64,000 bases of DNA from Streptomyces sp. NBC_01716. Its GTDB lineage: Bacteria; Actinomycetota; Actinomycetes; Streptomycetales; Streptomycetaceae. Below are positions 58,657-64,000 of this stretch, one piece after another. The stretch covers positions 3,410,001 through 3,474,000 of the forward strand of contig NZ_CP109181.1 of the NCBI RefSeq assembly GCF_036248275.1, given 5' to 3'. Position 1 is the first letter of the stretch. The number at the start of each line of letters is the position of its first letter. Position numbers and translations under genes: made by a program. Under the pieces are notes generated by a model. That model saw nothing but the letters and a program-made list of their open reading frames with translations, was not told the origin of the DNA and made no database searches.

Positions 58657-59379
58657 TCAGACGGAGGCCGGGTCCTCCTCGACGAGGAGGTTGCGCGTGC
58701 GGTTGGCGTCCAGCGGAATGCCGGGGCCCATCGTCGTCGCCAGGGTCGCCTTCTTGATGTAACGGCCCTTCGCGGCCGACGGCTTGAGACGGAGGATCTC
58801 CTCCAGCGCCGCGGCGTAGTTCTCGACCAGCTTCGTCTCGTCGAAGGAGACCTTGCCGATGATGAAGTGCAGGTTCGAGTGCTTGTCGACGCGGAACTCG
58901 ATCTTGCCGCCCTTGATGTCGTTCACGGCCTTCGTGACATCGGGGGTGACGGTGCCGGTCTTCGGGTTCGGCATCAGACCACGCGGGCCGAGGACGCGGC
59001 CGAGGCGGCCGACCTTGCCCATGAGGTCCGGGGTGGCGACGACGGCGTCGAAGTCGAGACGGCCCTTCTGGACCTCTTCGATCAGCTCGTCGGAGCCGAC
59101 GATGTCGGCGCCCGCGGCGCGCGCTGCCTCGGCACGGTCACCGGTCGCGAAGACCAGGACCCGGGCGGTCTTGCCGGTGCCGTGCGGAAGGTTCACGGTG
59201 CCACGGACCATCTGGTCCGCCTTGCGCGGGTCGACGCCCAGCCGCATGGCGACCTCGACGGTGCCGTCGAACTTGGTGGTGTTGGTGTCCTTGGCGATAC
59301 GGACGGCTTCGAGCGGAGGGTACGTGCGCTCCGCGTCGATCTTCGCGTCCGCGCTGCGGAGTGCCTTGCTGCGCTTCAC
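58657..59379 (-). CDS. rplA: 50S ribosomal protein L1 (uL1)
   Basis: 240 residues. [20 protein letters not shown] at the start; [20 protein letters not shown] is the rRNA-binding signature and [20 protein letters not shown] the C-terminal end. The GTG at 59379 follows AGGAGA by six bases and replaces an upstream in-frame ATG that would add MNHQENE. It lies 98 bp after rplK. Confidence 0.98.
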   Translation of the reverse strand: MKRSKALRSADAKIDAERTYPPLEAVRIAKDTNTTKFDGTVEVAMRLGVDPRKADQMVRGTVNLPHGTGKTARVLVFATGDRAEAARAAGADIVGSDELIEEVQKGRLDFDAVVATPDLMGKVGRLGRVLGPRGLMPNPKTGTVTPDVTKAVNDIKGGKIEFRVDKHSNLHFIIGKVSFDETKLVENYAAALEEILRLKPSAAKGRYIKKATLATTMGPGIPLDANRTRNLLVEEDPASV

Positions 59380-59477
59380 TTCATTCTCCTGGTGGTTCAT
59401 TCAGGCGTGGAGTTCGTGGTGCGGGCCGCGCATGGCCCTTCCACTTGGCGCGCCCGAGGGGGCCCGCCGGGCGGGGC

Positions 59478-59912
59478 TCAGCCCTCGACCGTGATGCCCA
59501 TCGAACGGGCGGTGCCGGAGATGATCTTCTCGGCGGCGTCCAGGTCGTTGGCGTTCAGGTCGGGCATCTTGGTCGTGGCGATGTCACGGACCTGCGCACG
59601 GGTGAGCTTGGCGACCTTCTTGACGTGCGGCTCGCCTGAGCCCTTGTCCACACCGGCGGCCTTGAGGATCAGCTTGGCGGCCGGCGGAGTCTTGGTGATG
59701 AAGGTGAAGGAGCGGTCCTCGTAGACCGTGATCTCCACCGGCACGACCATGCCACGCTGCGACTCGGTCGCGGCGTTGTAGGCCTTGCAGAACTCCATGA
59801 TGTTGACGCCGTGCTGACCCAGCGCGGGGCCGACCGGCGGAGCCGGGTTGGCCGCGCCGGCCGAGATCTGGAGCTTGATGAGCCCCGTGACCTTCTTCTT
59901 CTTGGGAGGCAT
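59478..59912 (-). CDS. rplK: 50S ribosomal protein L11 (uL11)
   Basis: 144 residues. [20 protein letters not shown] and [20 protein letters not shown] form the thiopeptide-site N-terminal domain, with the Pro pair intact. The C-terminal domain ends [20 protein letters not shown] then EG. L11 also mediates stringent-factor activation. It is 201 bp after nusG, across a terminator. Confidence 0.99.
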   Translation of the reverse strand: MPPKKKKVTGLIKLQISAGAANPAPPVGPALGQHGVNIMEFCKAYNAATESQRGMVVPVEITVYEDRSFTFITKTPPAAKLILKAAGVDKGSGEPHVKKVAKLTRAQVRDIATTKMPDLNANDLDAAEKIISGTARSMGITVEG

Positions 59913-60010
59913 GTGCTCTCTCCGGGTCCTAGTGAGAGTGTTCCGGCCCAGTCATCCGGTCATCCGGATGCGGGCATACCGCGCAACGATAACGGGTACA
60001 GCTGCACGGC

Positions 60011-60078
60011 CAAAAACCGAGCAGGTCAGACCCTCTCCCGCGCGTGGGGGCAATCCCCTGCGAGAGCCTGTCTGACCT
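60011..60078 (-). terminator. Terminator between nusG and rplK
   Basis: A long interrupted stem, outer arm AGGTCAGAC paired with GTCTGACCT (60023-60031 and 60070-60078), encloses inner GCTCTC and GGGG pairings. It is followed on the minus strand by GCTCGGTTTTTGG. It lies 36 nt past the nusG stop and fits an intrinsic terminator with a T tract at 60012-60016. Confidence 0.75.
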
Positions 60079-60113
60079 GGTCGGAACTGGCTTTGGAGCG
60101 CGCGGAAAGCGCG

Positions 60114-60992
60114 TCAGTTCTTCTGGATCTGGTCGAAGCTCAGCTCGACCGGGGTCTCGCGGCCGAAGATCTCGACGAGGCCCTTGACCTTCTTCGAGTC
60201 GGCGTTGATCTCGTTGATCGTCGCCTGGAGCGTCGCGAACGGGCCGTCGGTGACGGTGACCGAGTCGCCGACCTCGAAGTCCAGCACCTGGACCTCGACC
60301 TTGCGGGACGGAGCCGGCTTGCCCTCGGCCTCGGCCGCCTCGCGCGCGGCCTTCTCCTCGGCCTCGGGGGCGAGCATCTTCACGATCTCGTCCAGCGTCA
60401 GCGGGTACGGGTCGTAGGCGTTGCCGACGAAGCCGGTGACGCCCGGCGTGTTCCGTACGACACCCCAGGACTCGTTCGTCAGGTCCATCCGCACCAGGAC
60501 ATAGCCCGGGAGCTTGTTCTGGCGGACGTTCTTGCGCTCGCCGTTCTTGATCTGGACGATCTCTTCCTCGGGCACCTCGGCCGAGTAGATGAAGTCCTCG
60601 ACGTTGAGCGAGACGGCGCGCTGTTCCAGGTTGGCCTTCACGCGCTTCTCGTAGCCCGCGTACGTGTGGATGACGTACCACTCGCCGGGCAGCCCGCGCA
60701 GCTCCTCGCGGAGCGCGGCGACAGGGTCGGCCGCGGGGGCGGGCTCCTCGACGAGCTCGGTCTCCTCGCCGTCCTCGGCGTCGGCAGCGCCGTCCTCGGC
60801 GGAAGCGGACTCCGCGTCCCCGTCCTCGACGTCGTCGGCATGCACCGCCGACTCCTCGGCCGGCTCGCCGGCCTCGGCGTCAGCGGCTTCGGCCTGGTCT
60901 GGCTCGACAGCGTCCGCCGCCTCCACGATGTCGGTCTCGTCCTCGCGGGACTCGACCGCCTCGTTGGCGTCGTTCAGGTTCGGGTCAGACAC
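60114..60992 (-). CDS. nusG: Transcription termination/antitermination factor NusG
   Basis: 292 residues. The NGN domain begins near residue 105 ([20 protein letters not shown]) and contains [20 protein letters not shown]. The KOW domain reads [20 protein letters not shown] near residue 245. About the first 100 residues form an acidic, Ala/Glu/Asp-rich extension ([20 protein letters not shown]) without domain similarity, much longer than in E. coli NusG. GTG start at 60992. It lies 80 bp after secE in the conserved secE-nusG pair. Confidence 0.98.
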   Translation of the reverse strand: MSDPNLNDANEAVESREDETDIVEAADAVEPDQAEAADAEAGEPAEESAVHADDVEDGDAESASAEDGAADAEDGEETELVEEPAPAADPVAALREELRGLPGEWYVIHTYAGYEKRVKANLEQRAVSLNVEDFIYSAEVPEEEIVQIKNGERKNVRQNKLPGYVLVRMDLTNESWGVVRNTPGVTGFVGNAYDPYPLTLDEIVKMLAPEAEEKAAREAAEAEGKPAPSRKVEVQVLDFEVGDSVTVTDGPFATLQATINEINADSKKVKGLVEIFGRETPVELSFDQIQKN

Positions 60993-61072
60993 GTTGGCTG
61001 CTTCTTCCTGGCTTCACGATGGGTGGAACATGCGGATAGGGACGCCCGTGGGCGCCCTCTGCCTCCGCGGGC

Positions 61073-61363
61073 CTAGCCGAAGACGTACTTGACTACTCTC
61101 TGGAAGCCGTAGTCCATCACGGTCACCAGACCGATCATGACGACGACGAAGACGATCACAACAGTCGTGTAGGTCGTCAGCTGGTTGCGAGTCGGCCAGA
61201 CGACCTTGCGCAGCTCCGCGACGATCTGACGGTAGAAGAGCGCGAGACGGCCCAGCGGGCCCTTCTTGCCGCGCTTGCCACCCTTGCGAGTCTTCTTGCT
61301 CGACTCGGGGGTCTCGTCATCGTCAGCATCAGGCTTGTCGATGGAGCCCACGGCGTCCGTCAC
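61073..61363 (-). CDS. secE: Protein translocase subunit SecE
   Basis: 96 residues. A charged N terminus (KKTRKGGKRGKKGPLGRLAL) is followed by YRQIVAELRKVVWPTRNQLT, the conserved SecE amphipathic helix, and a single membrane helix (TYTTVVIVFVVVMIGLVTVM). It clamps the SecY channel. GTG start at 61363. It follows tRNA-Trp by 108 bp. Confidence 0.98.
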   Translation of the reverse strand: MTDAVGSIDKPDADDDETPESSKKTRKGGKRGKKGPLGRLALFYRQIVAELRKVVWPTRNQLTTYTTVVIVFVVVMIGLVTVMDYGFQRVVKYVFG

Positions 61364-61471
61364 GCTCTCTCACCTGATTCCGGGTCGTGGCCGTGCCGCG
61401 CCCGGTGGAGCCGCACGGCAGTGCTTTTGAAGTACGTACACGCGCACACATCCTGGCGAAGGATTGTGTAG

Positions 61472-61544
61472 CAGGGCCGGAGGGACTTGAACCCCCAACC
61501 GCTGGTTTTGGAGACCAGTGCTCTACCAATTGAGCTACGACCCT
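61472..61544 (-). tRNA. tRNA-Trp (CCA anticodon)
   Basis: 73 nt on the minus strand. The acceptor stem AGGGTCG pairs with CGGCCCT (one U-G). The D arm GCTCAATTGGTAGAGC, anticodon arm CTGGT-CTCCAAA-ACCAG and T arm with GGTTCAAGTCC are all regular. The CCA 3' end is not encoded. Trp tRNA just upstream of secE-nusG is a common bacterial arrangement. Confidence 0.97.
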
Positions 61545-61770
61545 TTGTGTTTTCCCCAACCTACCGCATCCGACCGGAAGCACGGCGTGCCCGGATCGGC
61601 GGTGGCGGCTGAGGGCCAACGACCAGTGAGTGTACGTGCTCAGGGGCCCGGCGTCGAACAGGTAACACCGGACCGGCTCTTGTCCGAACCTGTCCGCTCT
61701 CTGTCCGTGGGCTGTCCAGTCGGCGAAACCCCTGTGCCCGGGTCTCCGGGGGTCTGGGACCATGGCCCGC

Positions 61771-62997
61771 ATGAGCGCTGCAATTCCTCCGACCGAGCGC
61801 CGGGTCTCCGCCCGAGTCGGCGCAATCTCCGAGTCCGCCACCCTTGCCGTCGACGCCAAGGCCAAGGCCCTCAAGGCCGCCGGCCGGCCGGTGATCGGCT
61901 TCGGCGCCGGTGAGCCCGACTTCCCGACGCCCGACTACATCGTCGACGCCGCGAGTGAGGCCTGCCACAACCCGAAGTACCACCGCTACACCCCGGCCGG
62001 CGGGCTCCCCGAGCTGAAGGCCGCGATCGTCGCGAAGACGCTGCGTGACTCCGGTTACGAGATCGACCCCGCCCAGGTCCTGGTCACCAACGGCGGCAAG
62101 CAGGCGATCTACGAGGCCTTCGCCGCGATCCTCGACCCGGGCGACGAGGTCATCGTCCCGGCGCCGTACTGGACGACGTACCCCGAGTCGATCCGGCTGG
62201 CCGGGGGTGTCCCGGTGGACGTGGTGGCCGACGAGACCACCGGCTACCGGGTCTCGGTCGAGCAGTTGGAGGCGGCGCGCACGGAGCGTACGAAGGTCGT
62301 GCTCTTCGTCTCGCCGTCCAACCCGACCGGCGCCGTCTACAGCCGCGAGGACACCGAGGCCGTCGGCCGCTGGGCCGTGGAGCACGGCCTGTGGGTCATG
62401 ACGGACGAGATCTACGAGCACCTCGTCTACGGGAAGGCCGAGTTCACCTCGCTGCCCGCGGCCGTGCCCGAGCTGCGTGACAAGTGCGTCGTCGTCAACG
62501 GTGTGGCGAAGACGTACGCGATGACCGGCTGGCGGGTGGGCTGGGTCGTCGGCCCCAAGGACGTGGTGAAGGCCGCGACCAACCTCCAGTCGCACGCGAC
62601 GTCGAACGTGGCCAACGTCTCGCAGGCCGCCGCGCTCGCCGCCCTGACCGGGAGTCTCGACGCGGTGGACGAGATGCGGGTCGCCTTCGACCGGCGCCGG
62701 GGCACCATCGTCCGGATGCTCAACGAGATCGACGGCGTGGTCTGCCCGGAGCCCGAGGGTGCCTTCTACGTGTACCCGTCGGTGAAGGCGCTGCTCGGCA
62801 AGGAGATCCGCGGCAAGCGGCCGGCGAGCTCGGTCGACCTCGCCACCCTGATCCTGGAAGAGGCCGAGGTCGCGGTCGTACCGGGTGAGGCCTTCGGTAC
62901 GCCGGGGTATCTGCGGCTGTCGTACGCGCTGGGCGACGAGGACCTGGTCGAGGGTGTGGCGCGGCTCCAGAAGCTGCTGGCGGAGGCCCGCGACTGA
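61771..62997 (+). CDS. PLP-dependent aminotransferase, aspartate aminotransferase type
   Basis: 408 residues. It begins [40 protein letters not shown] is the class I substrate-loop region, [20 protein letters not shown] holds the Asn-Pro-Thr-Gly motif, and [20 protein letters not shown] contains the Schiff-base Lys. [20 protein letters not shown] near the C terminus has the substrate-carboxylate Arg. It fits the class Ib aspartate aminotransferase family. The ATG at 61771 is preferred by family comparison; 61762 is also possible. It is divergent from tRNA-Trp. Confidence 0.92.
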   Translation: MSAAIPPTERRVSARVGAISESATLAVDAKAKALKAAGRPVIGFGAGEPDFPTPDYIVDAASEACHNPKYHRYTPAGGLPELKAAIVAKTLRDSGYEIDPAQVLVTNGGKQAIYEAFAAILDPGDEVIVPAPYWTTYPESIRLAGGVPVDVVADETTGYRVSVEQLEAARTERTKVVLFVSPSNPTGAVYSREDTEAVGRWAVEHGLWVMTDEIYEHLVYGKAEFTSLPAAVPELRDKCVVVNGVAKTYAMTGWRVGWVVGPKDVVKAATNLQSHATSNVANVSQAAALAALTGSLDAVDEMRVAFDRRRGTIVRMLNEIDGVVCPEPEGAFYVYPSVKALLGKEIRGKRPASSVDLATLILEEAEVAVVPGEAFGTPGYLRLSYALGDEDLVEGVARLQKLLAEARD

Positions 62998-63117
62998 GTG
63001 CGCCGCTTCGGCAGAACGGGTCCCCGGTGCGTCCGGGGGCCCGTTCTTTCGTTCGGGCAACGGCCCGAAGGTGGAAAGGGACTCCCGGAGTCCGCCCGCG
63101 TACGGCAAGATCCATGG

Positions 63118-64000
63118 ATGGAGAACGTTTCCGGCCCCCCGCGCCCCACGCGTGACGACCGCGCCACCCGCGACATCCGTCTGCTGCCCAAGGCCCATCT
63201 GCATCTGCACTTCACCGGCTCGATGCGGCCCACGACCCTGCTGGAGCTCGCCGACAAGTACGGCGTCCATCTCCCGGACGCGCTCACCGGCGGCGAGCCG
63301 CCCCAGCTGCGCGCGACCGACGAGCGGGGCTGGTTCCGCTTCCAGCGGCTCTACGACATCGCCCGGTCCTGTCTGCGGGCCCCCGAGGACATCCAGCGGC
63401 TGGTCCGCGAGGCCGCCGAGGAGGACGTACGGGACGGCTCCGGGTGGCTGGAGATCCAGGTCGACCCCACCTCGTACGCCCCGCTGCTCGGCGGGCTGAT
63501 CCCGGCGCTGGAGATCATCCTGGACGCCGTGGACGCGGCGTCGCGCGACACCGGGCTCGGAATGCGGGTCGTGGTCGCGGCGAACCGGATGAAGCATCCG
63601 CTGGACGCCCGCACGCTGGCCCGGCTCGCGGTGAGGTACGCGGACAGGGGCGTCGTCGGCTTCGGTCTGTCGAACGACGAACGCCGGGGCATGGCACGGG
63701 ACTTCGACCGGGCCTTCGCCATCGCCAGGGAGGGCGGGCTGCTCGCGGCGCCGCACGGCGGTGAGTTGAGCGGGCCCTCGTCGGTGCGGGACTGTCTGGA
63801 CGATCTGCGGGCGAGCCGGATCGGGCACGGCGTACGGGCGGCCGAGGACCCGCGGCTGCTGCGCAAACTGGCCGACCGCGGGGTGACCTGTGAGGTGTGC
63901 CCGGCGTCGAACGTGGCGCTGGGCGTCTACGAGAAGCCCGACGACGTACCCCTGCGCACTCTGTTCGAGGCCGGGGTGCCGATGGCGCTCGGCGCGGACG
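63118..64000 (+). CDS. Adenosine deaminase family protein, 3' end cut by window
   Basis: 294 codons visible. KAHLHLHFTGSMRPTTLLEL carries the first zinc-binding His pair; the usual HxHLxG is here HLHFTGS. AAPHGGELSGPSSVRDCLDD gives the third zinc His and the catalytic Glu nearby, and RIGHGVRAAEDPRLLRKLAD the His of the HG motif. CEVCPASNVALGVYEKPDDV is the 'CPxSN' segment. It hydrolyses adenosine, or a related 6-aminopurine, to the 6-oxo form. It follows the aminotransferase by 120 bp. The final Asp region (LGAD) is at the window edge. Confidence 0.93.
   Translation, partial: MENVSGPPRPTRDDRATRDIRLLPKAHLHLHFTGSMRPTTLLELADKYGVHLPDALTGGEPPQLRATDERGWFRFQRLYDIARSCLRAPEDIQRLVREAAEEDVRDGSGWLEIQVDPTSYAPLLGGLIPALEIILDAVDAASRDTGLGMRVVVAANRMKHPLDARTLARLAVRYADRGVVGFGLSNDERRGMARDFDRAFAIAREGGLLAAPHGGELSGPSSVRDCLDDLRASRIGHGVRAAEDPRLLRKLADRGVTCEVCPASNVALGVYEKPDDVPLRTLFEAGVPMALGAD

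Noticed and set aside
59950..59970. Tandem CATCCGG units upstream of rplK
   Set aside because: Only two imperfect copies; too short to call a functional repeat or operator.

Overview
The window reads as a chromosomal segment of a Streptomyces-like actinomycete. GC is very high, GTG and TTG starts are common, and ribosomal gene order is actinobacterial, with no rpsD between rpsK and rpoA. Most of the window is the core transcription and translation block, almost all on the minus strand. It is interrupted by one accessory segment of about 20 kb.

In the direction of minus-strand transcription, starting from the right end: an aminotransferase and an adenosine deaminase cut by the window edge lie on the plus strand. 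They are followed by tRNA-Trp, secE, nusG, rplK, rplA, a lipoprotein gene, rplJ and rplL, then rpoB and rpoC, then the str cluster rpsL-rpsG-fusA-tuf. After the accessory segment (about 23.3 to 43.2 kb) comes the S10-spc-alpha block: rpsJ, rplC, rplD, rplW, rplB, rpsS, rplV, rpsC, rplP, rpmC, rpsQ, rplN, rplX, rplE, rpsN, rpsH, rplF, rplR, rpsE, rpmD, rplO, secY, adk, map, infA, rpmJ, rpsM, rpsK, rpoA, rplQ, truA. An ABC-F gene and a small membrane-anchored protein gene lie between truA and the final rplM-rpsI-glmM group. Many junctions are TGATG or nearly abutting, which implies translational coupling. Hairpins mark several transcription-unit boundaries.

The accessory segment holds three groups. 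(1) A secreted polymorphic-toxin locus: a LamG-domain exported protein, a giant RHS/YD-repeat protein with a HINT (intein-like) pretoxin domain and a short C-terminal toxin-like domain, and a small coupled putative immunity gene. The RHS gene carries a 10-bp tandem duplication that breaks its frame. (2) A WhiJ/AbaA-type regulatory trio: an HTH-DUF5753 regulator, a DUF397 partner and a divergent HATPase. An IS982-like element inserted three codons before the end of the regulator. It left a CTAG duplication, and removing the element restores a clean ATGA overlap between regulator and DUF397 gene. The HATPase reads in frame into an Rpn-like PD-(D/E)XK nuclease. (3) Single genes: a eukaryotic-type poly(A) polymerase, a GOLPH3/GPP34 protein, an HD-domain protein, a methyltransferase, a DUF1059 protein and a YefM antitoxin remnant.

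The observations most worth checking are the duplication-frameshifted RHS toxin with its unassigned toxin tip, the canonical-looking poly(A) polymerase, the HATPase-nuclease fusion, the reconstructable IS insertion, and a near-identical 25-nt leader hairpin shared by rpsJ and rpsL. All family names rest on reading the translated sequences; no database search was run.
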